Shown piece after piece: positions 54,391-62,797 of a DNA stretch of 64,000 bases. A program made the translations under genes and the position numbers. Under the pieces are notes generated by a model. It was not told the DNA's origin. It searched no databases and saw only the letters and a program-made list of their open reading frames with translations. Within the stretch, counting starts at the first letter, position 1, and the number at the start of each line of letters is the position of its first letter. The DNA is from Pelagibius litoralis (lineage in GTDB: Bacteria; Pseudomonadota; Alphaproteobacteria; Kiloniellales; Kiloniellaceae). Where the stretch lies: NCBI RefSeq assembly GCF_011683915.1, contig NZ_JAAQPH010000007.1:124001-188000 (forward strand), given 5' to 3'.

Positions 54391-54464
54391 AGAGCAGACC
54401 CCGATCGATGGATCACCCCGGGTGAATTCTATGAGGCCGATTCCACTCGACCGGGGTCTGCTCT
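54391..54464. repeat. Long inverted repeat between DUF2189 and ccoS
   Basis: AGAGCAGACCCCG (54391-54403) and CGGGGTCTGCTCT (54452-54464) form a perfect 13-base-pair stem. After one mismatch it continues with TCGA on each side, and an inner CACCCCGGGTG palindrome lies at the centre. The right arm ends in the ccoS stop codon. With the preceding element it makes two unrelated palindromes back to back between convergent genes. Confidence 0.7.
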
Positions 54465-54648
54465 ATGGCTTCTCCGGCTTATCTGATTTCCGCTCAGACG
54501 CCGATTCCTCATCATCATCCATGAGCACGCGGTGGGCGGCGCCGTCCAGGTCTTCGAACTGGCCGCTTTTGAGGGCCCAGAGAAAGCCCGCGAGGCCGAG
54601 CAGCCCGAGGAACAGGGCAACCGGGATCAGATAGACCAGGGCGCTCAT
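54463..54648 (-). CDS. ccoS: cbb3 oxidase maturation protein CcoS
   Basis: CcoS is a 61-residue membrane protein needed to load cofactors into the cbb3 oxidase. It has a single transmembrane segment (LVYLIPVALFLGLLGLAGFLWAL), then SGQFEDLDGAAHRVL, the CcoS signature, and an acidic tail. It starts by ATGA overlap with the ccoI stop and is the last gene of the cco operon. Its stop codon lies in the arm of a long inverted repeat. Confidence 0.93.
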   Translation of the reverse strand: MSALVYLIPVALFLGLLGLAGFLWALKSGQFEDLDGAAHRVLMDDDEESASERKSDKPEKP

Positions 54649-56963
54649 GCGTCTTTTCCCTGGCTTTTCAGGTTCAGGCGCATGGCGTTTGCGGTGACGA
54701 TGATCGACGAGGACGACATGGCCACCGCCGCGATCAGGGGCGTCACGAAGCCGGCTACCGCAATGGGTACGGCGATCAGGTTGTAGAGCATCGCCAGGGC
54801 GAAGTTCTGCAGCACCAGCCGCTTGGCGCTGCGCGCCGTGTCCAAGGCCTCGACCAGGGGGGCAAGGTGGTCGCCCTGGAAAACGATGTCGGCGGCGATC
54901 TGGCTGATATCGGCGGCATCGGCGGGCGAGAGTGAGGCAAAGGCGGCGGCCAGGGCCGGGGCATCGTTCAGACCGTCGCCGATCATCGCCGTTTTGCGAC
55001 CCTCTGCCGCCAGGGCTTCCAGCCGGGCGATCTTATCTGCCGGGCGGCAGTCGCCATGCCAGACGTCGATACCGAGATCCTTGGCAAGCTGCGCCGCCAC
55101 GGGGCTGCGGTCGCCGGAAAGCAGCTCCACGGCGATACCGCGCCGCTGCAGCCGTTTGATCACGTCTGCCGTATCGGGGCGTGGTGCATCGCGGAAGACG
55201 AAGCGTTGCGGGGCAAAGTCGCCGCCAGCCAGCCAAAGTTCCATGGCGCCGTCCTGGGCGCCCTCGGCCGCGTCATCGGCGATGCCGCACCAGCCGCGCC
55301 GGCCGAGCCGCAGCGTCCTGCCGTCCAGTTCTGTGGAGAGGCCGTCACCGGCGTGCTCCTGCACGACCAGATCCCGGTCTGCGGTCCTTGGCGCGGTTTG
55401 GCAGAGCGCGCGGGCCAGGGGGTGGCGGCTGTGGCGGGCCATCGCGGCGGCCAGCGCCAGAACCTGGGGTTCGATATCGCTGCCGTTTTGCAGGCTTGGG
55501 CGGCCGAGGGTCAGGGTGCCGGTCTTGTCGAAGACGAAGGTATCGACGGCGGCCAGGCGTTCCAGGGCGTCGGCGGACTTCACCAGAATACCCTGCTTCA
55601 AAAGCCGCCCCACCGCAGCGACCTGTACGGCCGGAACCGCCAGGCCCAGGGCACAGGGGCAGGTGATGATGAGCACAGCAATGGCGATCATCAGAGAGCT
55701 CTGCCAGGGCAGGTCGGAAAGCACCATCCATCCGGTGAAGGTGGCGGCGGCCAGCAGATGGACCGCCGGGGCGTAGTGCCGGGCCACCCGGTCGGCAAGG
55801 CGGACGTAGCGGTCGCGGCCCTGCTCGGCATTTTCCATCAGGCGGACGATCTCCGCCAGAAGGCTCGCCTCGGCGAGCTTGGTGACGGTGATGCGCAACG
55901 GTCCGCCGCCGTTGACGGTGCCGGCGAAGACTTCCGATCCCTCGCCCACCGGGCGGGGCAGGCTCTCGCCGGTCAGCAGGGCGGTGTCGACCTCCGAGCG
56001 GCCGAGCAGGACCTTGCCGTCCACGGGTATGCGCTCGCCGGCTGCGACGGCAACCGTCATCCCCGGTTCCAGACGCGCGATGGGCAGGCTGTGCAGGCTG
56101 CCGTCCGGCGCCACCACCGTGGCCGCAGTGGCTTTCAGGGCGGTCAGGTTTTCCGCCGCCGAGCGGGCACGCCCGCGCAGGCGCAGATCGAGGAAGCGGC
56201 CGATCAGCAGGAAGAACAGCAGCATGACGGAGGCGTCGAAAAAGACCTGTTCGCCACCACGCAGGGTCTCCGACAGGCTCATGCCCGCGGCCAGCAGCAC
56301 CGCCAGGGAAATCGGCACATCCATGTTGGTGTGGCCGCCACGGACCGCCGCCAGGGCGGAACGGAAGAAGGGGCGCCCGGCGTAGGCCACTGCCGGCAGG
56401 GCGATCAGGGCGGAGACCCAGTGCATCAGGGTGCGCGTGGCCGGGCCCATGTCGGCGGCGAGGCCGGACCAGACCGCGACCGACAGCAGCATCACGTTGC
56501 TGGCGGCGAAACCGGCCACCGCCATGGCGCGCAGCAGGGCCCGCCCTTCCTCGGCTTCGGCGCTTTCCAGCTGCGCCGGGTCCAGCGGTACCAGGCGATA
56601 GCCGCGCGCCGCCACGGCGGCCAGCAGCGGCTCGGCGTTTGTCTCTGCCGGGTCCCAGTTCAGTTTCAGGCGCCGGGTACTGAGATTGACCCGCGCCTTC
56701 AGGAGGCCGGGCTTGTTTTCGACCGCCGATTCGATACTGCGGATACAGCTTGGGCAGTGCAGGTTCTGAACCACCAGGATCAGGGACTCGCTGCCGTCGT
56801 CATTGTGCTGAAGCTGATCGGCGAAGTCGTCGGTTTTGAGCGCGGTTTCGCTTTCCTGCACCAGCTCCGCCACCATGCCGGCGGGGCAGCAGAGCGGGGT
56901 TGTGCCCGTGCTGCCGGACGGGCTCGCCGTTGGCTCCGCGATATCGGGCGCTACTTCAGCCAT
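54645..56963 (-). CDS. ccoI: Copper-transporting P1B-type ATPase CcoI
   Basis: CcoI exports copper to the periplasmic side for cbb3 oxidase assembly. The 772-residue protein has a metal-binding domain with HCPSC near residue 69 and a CC pair near residue 25. Eight membrane segments are expected. The CPC motif is in TCPCALGLAVP, the phosphorylation motif is DKTGT, the TGES loop is LLTGESLP and the hinge is GDGLNDAPAL. It overlaps ccoH by 13 bases upstream and ccoS by ATGA downstream. Its place in the operon separates it from general CopA efflux pumps. Confidence 0.94.
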   Translation of the reverse strand: MAEVAPDIAEPTASPSGSTGTTPLCCPAGMVAELVQESETALKTDDFADQLQHNDDGSESLILVVQNLHCPSCIRSIESAVENKPGLLKARVNLSTRRLKLNWDPAETNAEPLLAAVAARGYRLVPLDPAQLESAEAEEGRALLRAMAVAGFAASNVMLLSVAVWSGLAADMGPATRTLMHWVSALIALPAVAYAGRPFFRSALAAVRGGHTNMDVPISLAVLLAAGMSLSETLRGGEQVFFDASVMLLFFLLIGRFLDLRLRGRARSAAENLTALKATAATVVAPDGSLHSLPIARLEPGMTVAVAAGERIPVDGKVLLGRSEVDTALLTGESLPRPVGEGSEVFAGTVNGGGPLRITVTKLAEASLLAEIVRLMENAEQGRDRYVRLADRVARHYAPAVHLLAAATFTGWMVLSDLPWQSSLMIAIAVLIITCPCALGLAVPAVQVAAVGRLLKQGILVKSADALERLAAVDTFVFDKTGTLTLGRPSLQNGSDIEPQVLALAAAMARHSRHPLARALCQTAPRTADRDLVVQEHAGDGLSTELDGRTLRLGRRGWCGIADDAAEGAQDGAMELWLAGGDFAPQRFVFRDAPRPDTADVIKRLQRRGIAVELLSGDRSPVAAQLAKDLGIDVWHGDCRPADKIARLEALAAEGRKTAMIGDGLNDAPALAAAFASLSPADAADISQIAADIVFQGDHLAPLVEALDTARSAKRLVLQNFALAMLYNLIAVPIAVAGFVTPLIAAVAMSSSSIIVTANAMRLNLKSQGKDA

Positions 56964-57487
56964 AGCCGCGTCTTCATCTCAAAGGGGATGGCCTCCGGCG
57001 GTGCATCCGCACGGCTGGCGGAAAGCGTGAGGTCCCAGTTGCCGCGCAGCGGCAGGGTGAGCTCCGCGGCGTACTGCCCCGGTGCCTGCTCCGTAAGGCT
57101 CAGGCTCTCATCGAAGCCTTCGTGGGTGGGGCGCTTCAGCGTCCCGCTGACCGAGAGGTCGGACAGCAGGCGGCCGTCCCTATCCTGCAGGATCACGCTC
57201 AGGCGGTCCGCGCCGTCGGGCGCGGCGCTCACGGAAATGCTGGCCTGCCAGCCGAGCACGCGCTGGGCGTCGCGCGCCGAAAGGGTCTCGTTGTATTGAA
57301 GTCCTTCCTTATAGGCGTTGTCCGTGGTGAGCCCGGTCCAGGTGTTGAGGGCGAAGTAGACGAAGATCAGGTTCACCAGAATGATCACCCCGAAGAAGGC
57401 GAGCATCGCCATCAGAACGTGCTTGCCGCGGATCACCATGACGCTGCTCTCCATTCCCTTGGCTTCCATTCCTATGTCCGCGCTCAT
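56951..57487 (-). CDS. ccoH: cbb3 oxidase assembly protein CcoH (FixH)
   Basis: FixH is a single-pass membrane protein that stabilises the cbb3 oxidase. In 178 residues it has a short basic N terminus, one transmembrane segment (HVLMAMLAFFGVIILVNLIFVYFAL) and a periplasmic domain with TTDNAYKEGLQYNE, the FixH signature. RGNWDLTLSA follows near the end. Several in-frame starts exist (residues 1, 7, 12 and 17); the first overlaps the ccoG stop as ATGA. It overlaps ccoI by 13 bases. Confidence 0.92.
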   Translation of the reverse strand: MSADIGMEAKGMESSVMVIRGKHVLMAMLAFFGVIILVNLIFVYFALNTWTGLTTDNAYKEGLQYNETLSARDAQRVLGWQASISVSAAPDGADRLSVILQDRDGRLLSDLSVSGTLKRPTHEGFDESLSLTEQAPGQYAAELTLPLRGNWDLTLSASRADAPPEAIPFEMKTRLWLK

Positions 57488-58980
57488 TGCGGCCCCCTGA
57501 ACACCGAATTGTTGGTTGTCTCGCCGCCCTCGCGATCGACGATGCGGAAGCGGACGTCGGTGGCGCTGTCCTGCAGCGCTGCCTGCGGCACGGTCGCAAA
57601 GACACGATAGCTGGCCAGGTTGTCCGGACCAACCACCAGAGCTTCTGCCGTGACGCCCGATCCGACGACGGCCAGGGCCGCCCCCGGCAGCCCCTCGATT
57701 TCCAGGCGGAAGGTTCTCTCGCGGTGCTGCTTGTTGATGATCTTGACGGTGTAGCCGTTGCGGATCGAGCCGTCGGAGAGGGTAACGAACAGCGGGTTAC
57801 GGTCGCGCAGGATGCTGAGATCCAGATCGGCCCGGGTGATCAGGCTGAACAGCATGATAACGCCAACCAGAACAATGAGGCCGCTGTAGACCAGGGTGCG
57901 CGGGCGGATCAGCCGCAGGCGCGGCTTTTCGCCCGCCCTGACCCGTTCGACATTGGCCAGGGTGGAGTATTCGATCAGGTTGCGCGGCAGCCCTACCTTG
58001 TCCATCACCGTGTTGCAGGCATCGATGCAGAGCCCGCAGGTGATGCACTCCAGCTGCTGGCCGTCGCGGATGTCGATGCCCATGGGGCAGACCGCGACGC
58101 ACTGGTTGCAGGCCACGCAGTCACCCAGATTGTCGGGATGGGTATCCTTCTTACGCGCGCCACGCGGCTCGCCGCGGTCCTCGTTGTAGGTGATGACCAG
58201 CGATTCTTCGTCCAGCAGACCGCCCTGGATGCGCGGCCAGGGGCACATATAGGTGCAGACCTGTTCGCGCGCGAAACCGCCCAGCAGGTAGGTGGTGAAG
58301 GCCAGCACGCCGATGGTGATGTAGGATACCGGCGGGGCCTGGAAGGCCAGCAGGTCACCCATCAAGGCCGGCGCGTCGGCGAAATAGAACACCCAGGCGC
58401 CGCCGGTACAGATGGCGATGATAACCCAGGCGACCTGGGTGCCGGCCTTGCGAAAGATCTTCGTTGCGCCCCAGGGGGCTTTGTCCAGGCGGATGCGCGC
58501 AGCGCGGTCGCCCTGGAAGATCTTTTCCACGGCAATGAAAAGGTCGGTCCAGACGGTTTGCGGGCAGGTGTAGCCGCACCAGACACGCCCGGCCAGGCTG
58601 GTGATCAGGAACAGCCCGATGGCCGCGAGAATCAGCAGTCCGGTGAGGTAGTAGACCTCCTGCGGCCAGATCTCGATGAAGAAGAAGTAGAAGCGCCGGC
58701 CCGGAAAGTCGATCAGCACCGCCTGATCCGGGGCGTTGGCGCCACGATCCCAACGAATCCACGGCGTCAGATAGTAGACGCCGAGGGTCAGCGCCATGAT
58801 GACCCACTTCCACCGCCGGAAGGCGCCCTTGACCATCTTCGGATAGATTTTTATCCGCTTCTGGTAAAGGGAGCGCGTTTCCTTCTTGTTGACCGCCTCA
58901 GCGTCGGAGCGTTCTACGCCCCCATGATGCCCGGACTTCACTCCTGTGTCGGGGGCCTCGGCGACCGCCTGTTCGACCAT
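57484..58980 (-). CDS. ccoG: Cytochrome c oxidase accessory protein CcoG (FixG)
   Basis: CcoG is a membrane iron-sulfur protein involved in copper reduction for cbb3 maturation. The 498-residue protein has five or so transmembrane segments, with VWCGYTCPQTVW near residue 130 and QVCTYMCPWPR near 240. Two [4Fe-4S] motifs follow near 285-320 (CVACNQCVAVCPMGID and CITCGLCIDACN). The C-terminal Ig-like domain ends near residue 490. The gene sits 15 bases after ccoP and overlaps ccoH by ATGA. Confidence 0.94.
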   Translation of the reverse strand: MVEQAVAEAPDTGVKSGHHGGVERSDAEAVNKKETRSLYQKRIKIYPKMVKGAFRRWKWVIMALTLGVYYLTPWIRWDRGANAPDQAVLIDFPGRRFYFFFIEIWPQEVYYLTGLLILAAIGLFLITSLAGRVWCGYTCPQTVWTDLFIAVEKIFQGDRAARIRLDKAPWGATKIFRKAGTQVAWVIIAICTGGAWVFYFADAPALMGDLLAFQAPPVSYITIGVLAFTTYLLGGFAREQVCTYMCPWPRIQGGLLDEESLVITYNEDRGEPRGARKKDTHPDNLGDCVACNQCVAVCPMGIDIRDGQQLECITCGLCIDACNTVMDKVGLPRNLIEYSTLANVERVRAGEKPRLRLIRPRTLVYSGLIVLVGVIMLFSLITRADLDLSILRDRNPLFVTLSDGSIRNGYTVKIINKQHRERTFRLEIEGLPGAALAVVGSGVTAEALVVGPDNLASYRVFATVPQAALQDSATDVRFRIVDREGGETTNNSVFRGPQ

Positions 58981-58995
58981 TGTCTCTCCTTAGGT

Positions 58996-59871
58996 TCACT
59001 CACCGCCCCCGAGCGAGTGAACATAGATTGCCAGTTGCTTGATCGTCGTTTCGTCCAGACGCCCTGTCCAGGCCGGCATCATGCCGGCGCGGCTGTTGGT
59101 GATGCTTTCCACCACCGCGGTCTTTTCGCCGCCGTACAGCCAGATGGCGTCCGTCAGATTCGGCGCCCCCAGTTCATAGTCGCCCTTGCCGTCTTCCATG
59201 TGACAGGCACTGCATTGCTCCGCAAAGATCTCCTGCCCCCGTGCCGCGGCGGCGGCGGCGGCGGCGCTGCCGCTGGCCGAAAGGGAGAGCACGTATTCCG
59301 CAACATCGTCGATCTCTTCACGCGTCAGGATCTCATCGCGCCCGTAAGCCGGCATTTCGTTGAGGCGGGTCTCGTCGTGGTCGGAGCGGATGCCGAAATG
59401 AATGGTCTGGTCGATGGCGGCGAGATCGCCGCCCCAGATCCAGTCGTCGTCGTTGAGGTTCGGATAACCGACATAGCCGGCCGCGCCGCGGCCGTGGCAC
59501 TGCGAACAGTTGACGGCAAAGGCGGAGCCGCCGCCGGCCAGGGCGAAGTCCAGCAGTTCCTGGTCGCCCGCGATCTCCTCCAGGGAAGCCGCATCGATGC
59601 GGGTCAGGTAGGCGCTTTGGGCCTCCCGCGCCTGTTCGACCGTCTTGGCCAGTTGAGCGCGCGAGGAATATCCGATCATGCCGGTCGTGTGGCTGCTGAT
59701 CAGCGGCCAGGCCGGCATCACGACCCAGTAGGCCACGGCCCAGATGCAACAGGCGTAGAAGGTCCAGAGCCACCAACGGGGCAGGGGATTGTTCAGTTCC
59801 CTGATGCCGTCCCACTCGTGCCCGGTGGTCTCGACACCCGAGACGTGATCGACTTCTTTGTTGTCAGCCAC
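58996..59871 (-). CDS. ccoP: cbb3 oxidase diheme cytochrome c subunit CcoP
   Basis: CcoP brings electrons to the cbb3 oxidase in the periplasm. The 291-residue protein has one N-terminal transmembrane segment (WWLWTFYACCIWAVAYWVV). It carries two heme c sites, C122-SQ-C125-H126 and C220-SA-C223-H224, with Met ligands in NEMPAYG and GMMPAW. A run of eight Ala (GCN repeats) links the two heme domains and may vary in length. The start is GTG at 59871 with GGAGGAGGA upstream, two bases after the ccoQ stop. Confidence 0.94.
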   Translation of the reverse strand: MADNKEVDHVSGVETTGHEWDGIRELNNPLPRWWLWTFYACCIWAVAYWVVMPAWPLISSHTTGMIGYSSRAQLAKTVEQAREAQSAYLTRIDAASLEEIAGDQELLDFALAGGGSAFAVNCSQCHGRGAAGYVGYPNLNDDDWIWGGDLAAIDQTIHFGIRSDHDETRLNEMPAYGRDEILTREEIDDVAEYVLSLSASGSAAAAAAAARGQEIFAEQCSACHMEDGKGDYELGAPNLTDAIWLYGGEKTAVVESITNSRAGMMPAWTGRLDETTIKQLAIYVHSLGGGE

Positions 59872-59873
59872 GG

Positions 59874-60023
59874 TCAGTCCTCCTCCAGCGGCCGCCGTGC
59901 CGCTTCCTCGAATTTTTTCTTGTTGCGGGGCCAGAAGGCGTAGAGCAGCACGCCCGCGAAAAGGACCATCAGATAGAGCAGCCCATAGGTGGCGGCGAAT
60001 TCTGCAACGTTCTCGTAAGACAT
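59874..60023 (-). CDS. ccoQ: cbb3 oxidase small subunit CcoQ
   Basis: CcoQ is a 49-residue single-pass membrane protein that stabilises the cbb3 oxidase. It reads MSYENVAEFAATYGLLY, then a hydrophobic span LMVLFAGVLLYAFWP, then a basic and acidic tail (RNKKKFEEAARRPLEED). I chose the ATG at 60023 because AGGAGG lies eight bases upstream; an ATG at 60029 would be only two bases from it. The gene fills the gap between ccoO and ccoP and ends two bases before the GTG of ccoP. Confidence 0.9.
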   Translation of the reverse strand: MSYENVAEFAATYGLLYLMVLFAGVLLYAFWPRNKKKFEEAARRPLEED

Positions 60024-60035
60024 ATCCATCGCCTC

Positions 60036-60764
60036 CTAGCGGTAGTTCGCTTCAGGCTCGTAAGCCTCGAAGTCGACCAGTGTGCCCAGCATCTGCAGGT
60101 AGGCGATGACGGCATCCAGCTCGGTCAACTCGGCGGCATTGCCGTCGAAGTTCGCGACGATGGCGCCGGGGTAGCGTTCGAGGACGGCATCTGCGCCGTC
60201 GGAATCGGGGTCCGCCTGGGCGGCCAGATCCTGTTCTGCCATCTCGACCATCTCGTCGCTGTAGGGTACCCCGACGCCGCGGTTGGCGCGCAGATGTGCG
60301 CCAACGTCGACGACCCGCAGTGGGGTCTCCGCCAGGAAGGGATAGCCCGGCATGATCGATTCCGGCACCACCGAGCGCGGGTTGATCATATGGGCGACGT
60401 GCCAATCGTTCGAATAGCGGCCGCCGACCCGGGCAAGATCAGGCCCGGTGCGTTTGGAGCCCCACTGGAAGGGGTGGTCGTACATGCTCTCCGCCGCCAG
60501 GGAGTAGTGGCCGTAGCGTTCCTCCTCGTCGCGCAGCGGCCGGATCATCTGGCTGTGACAGTTGTAGCAACCCTCGCGGATGTAGATGTTGCGGCCGGCC
60601 AACTCCAGCGGGCTGTAGGGACGCATGCCCTTAACCTTCTCGATGGTGCTTTCCAGATAGAACAGCGGAGCGATCTCGATCAGGCCGCCGACGGAGACCA
60701 CCAGCAGGGTCAGGACCGTGAGGAGCATCGAGTTCTTTTCGATAACGGCGTGTTTGAATGCCAT
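60036..60764 (-). CDS. ccoO: cbb3 oxidase monoheme cytochrome c subunit CcoO
   Basis: CcoO is the membrane-anchored cytochrome c of the cbb3 oxidase. In 242 residues it has one N-terminal transmembrane segment ([20 protein letters not shown]) and one heme c site, C66-YN-C69-H70. The FixO signature regions [15 protein letters not shown]-like and [20 protein letters not shown] are present, and the Met ligand lies in [12 protein letters not shown] chose the ATG at 60764 because GGGAGG lies six bases upstream; the open frame continues to 60836. It begins ten bases after the ccoN stop. Confidence 0.94.
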   Translation of the reverse strand: MAFKHAVIEKNSMLLTVLTLLVVSVGGLIEIAPLFYLESTIEKVKGMRPYSPLELAGRNIYIREGCYNCHSQMIRPLRDEEERYGHYSLAAESMYDHPFQWGSKRTGPDLARVGGRYSNDWHVAHMINPRSVVPESIMPGYPFLAETPLRVVDVGAHLRANRGVGVPYSDEMVEMAEQDLAAQADPDSDGADAVLERYPGAIVANFDGNAAELTELDAVIAYLQMLGTLVDFEAYEPEANYR

Positions 60765-60774
60765 GTTCGCCTCC

Positions 60775-62442
60775 CTAGCCTGCGGTCGCGGCCGTGGCGG
60801 GCCGGGATTGGGTTGGTATGAGCGCGGACTTCTCATCCTTCAGGTCGCCGCGCATTGTCCGCCAGCAGTTGTAGACCATGATCAGGGCACCCAGCAGGAA
60901 GAGAGCGCCGCCCAGGGCCCGGATGACGTAGAAGGGATGCATCGCCTCCACCGTCTCGACGAAGGAGTACTCAAGGAAGCCGAGGCTGTCATAGGCCCGC
61001 CACATCAGGCCCTGGAGGATGCCGGAGATCCACATGGCGGTGATGTAGAGCACGATACCGATGGTCGCGACCCAGAAGTGCAGGCTGACCAGGCCCAGCG
61101 AGTAGAGCCTGCTGCGCTGCCAGAGCTTGGGCACGAGGTAGTAGATTGCCCCGAAGCTGACGAAGCCGACCCAGCCGAGCGCACCGGAGTGCACGTGACC
61201 GACGGTCCAGTCGGTGTAGTGGCTGAGCGAGTTCACCGCCTTGATCGACATGACCGGCCCCTCGAAGGTGCTCATGCCGTAGAAGGCGACGGAGACCGCC
61301 AGCATGCGCAGGACAGGGTCGGTGCGCAGCTTGTCCCAGGCGCCGGACAGCGTCATCAGGCCGTTGATCATGCCGCCCCAGGAAGGCATCCACAGCATGA
61401 TTGAGAAGGTCATGCCCAGGGTCTGTGCCCAGTCGGGCAGGGCGGTGTAGTGCAGGTGGTGCGGCCCGGCCCAGATGTAGAGGAAGATCAGCGACCAGAA
61501 ATGCACGATCGACAGCCGGTAGGAATAGACCGGCCGGTTCGCCTGCTTCGGCACGAAGTAGTACATGATGCCGAGGAAGCCGGCGGTGAGGAAGAAGCCG
61601 ACGGCGTTATGGCCGTACCACCACTGGGTCAGGGCGTCCTGAACCCCGGCGAAGAGCGAATAGCTCTTGGCCCCGGTGAGCGATACCGGCAGGGCCAGGT
61701 TGTTCACGATATGCAGCATCGCGATGGTCACGATGAAGGCGAGGTAGAACCAGTTGGCGACGTAGATGTGCGGTTCGCGCCGCTTCGCCAGGGTGCCGAG
61801 GAAGACGAGCAGGTAGACAACCCAGATGATGGTCAGCCAGAGGTCGACGTACCACTCCGGTTCCGCATACTCCTTGGACTGCGTGACGCCGAAAATATAA
61901 CCGCTGGCAGCCATCACGATGAACAGCTGATAACCCCAGAAAACCACCCAGGGCGCCCAGTCGCCGGCCAGCCGCGCGCGGCAGGTGCGCTGCACGACGT
62001 GGAAGGAGGTGGCGATCAGGACGTTGCCGCCGAAGGCGAAGATGACAGCGGAGGTATGGACCGGCCGCAGACGCCCGAAAGTCGTCCAGGGCAGATCCAG
62101 GTTGAGAACGGGGAAGGCGAGCTGCAGGGCGATAACCAACCCGGCCAGGAAGCCGACGATGCCCCAGAAGAGCGAGGCGATACAGCCGGCCCGGATGACG
62201 GCGTCGTTGTAGTTGACCCCGTTTTCCAGGATGGCGGGGGTGCCTGCCTCGTCGAAGTGGCGTTTGACCATCCAGAAAATGCCGAGTGTGCAGAAGGCGA
62301 CAAAGAGATAGCCGTGTCCGGCCATGACCCCGTCCTGTGCGTTGGCTACCAGGAAGAGGCCCATCAGCCCGCCCAGACCCAGCACCAGACCCAGGCCATA
62401 GGTCATGGGTGAGGTGCCCGATACCTCGCTCGCGTTATTCAT
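60775..62442 (-). CDS. ccoN: cbb3-type cytochrome c oxidase catalytic subunit CcoN
   Basis: CcoN is the proton-pumping subunit I of the high-affinity oxidase used at low oxygen. It has 555 residues and about 12-14 transmembrane segments. The low-spin heme b ligand region is [23 protein letters not shown] near residue 110. CuB ligands are in [18 protein letters not shown] near 265 and [13 protein letters not shown] near 315, and the heme b3 region is [14 protein letters not shown] near 405. GGGG lies about six bases before the ATG. It is the first gene of the operon, and an FNR-like box lies about 160 bases upstream. Confidence 0.96.
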   Translation of the reverse strand: MNNASEVSGTSPMTYGLGLVLGLGGLMGLFLVANAQDGVMAGHGYLFVAFCTLGIFWMVKRHFDEAGTPAILENGVNYNDAVIRAGCIASLFWGIVGFLAGLVIALQLAFPVLNLDLPWTTFGRLRPVHTSAVIFAFGGNVLIATSFHVVQRTCRARLAGDWAPWVVFWGYQLFIVMAASGYIFGVTQSKEYAEPEWYVDLWLTIIWVVYLLVFLGTLAKRREPHIYVANWFYLAFIVTIAMLHIVNNLALPVSLTGAKSYSLFAGVQDALTQWWYGHNAVGFFLTAGFLGIMYYFVPKQANRPVYSYRLSIVHFWSLIFLYIWAGPHHLHYTALPDWAQTLGMTFSIMLWMPSWGGMINGLMTLSGAWDKLRTDPVLRMLAVSVAFYGMSTFEGPVMSIKAVNSLSHYTDWTVGHVHSGALGWVGFVSFGAIYYLVPKLWQRSRLYSLGLVSLHFWVATIGIVLYITAMWISGILQGLMWRAYDSLGFLEYSFVETVEAMHPFYVIRALGGALFLLGALIMVYNCWRTMRGDLKDEKSALIPTQSRPATAATAG

Positions 62443-62797
62443 GGATTGCCCCAGTCTTCTTGAGTTCGAACTATGTTGGCGTCGCTGCGGTAAAGCGGCC
62501 TTTGGCTCGAACGCCCTCCCGGCGCCTCGAATTTATCAGGCCGCTCAATGCGGCTACCCACCACAGCCTTGTCATGGCAGTCTACAGCGGCCTTGCCATT
62601 GATCCAGGTCAAAGCCACATAGGGCTTCGACGGATCGCGTGGCGAGACTCGATAATTGAGGTGAATCTTAGGCTCCGGCGTGCCCCGGACGCCATGCGGC
62701 AGAAGGCCGCGCGGCATTTTGGATCGCCGCCGCCCGGGTGCCGGGCAGGCTCATTTGCCGTCAATATTATGAAGCGCTAATAGAGAGAAGGTTGTTC
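62443..62797. other. Divergent promoter region between ccoN and oligopeptidase B
   Basis: This 355-base gap contains the FNR-like box listed separately. Open frames in it are short and unlike any known family. No other element was recognised. Confidence 0.5.
62599..62612 (-). promoter_or_regulatory. FNR/FixK-type box upstream of the cco operon
   Basis: The minus strand reads TTGACCTGGATCAA, which matches the FNR/FixK consensus TTGAT-N4-ATCAA in nine of ten defined positions. It lies about 160 bases before the ccoN start codon. FNR or FixK control of cbb3 oxidase genes is well established in related bacteria. I could not fix a -10 element at the spacing expected for a class II promoter. Confidence 0.65.

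Noticed and set aside
59251-59274. GCN triplet tract in ccoP as a regulatory or phase-variable repeat
   Set aside because: It encodes an Ala linker between two heme domains in frame; length changes by three would keep the frame, so no on/off switching is expected.
62439-62717. Open frame of 92 codons in the ccoN-oligopeptidase gap
   Set aside because: It covers the FNR-like box, has no ribosome binding site or family features, and touches the ccoN start.
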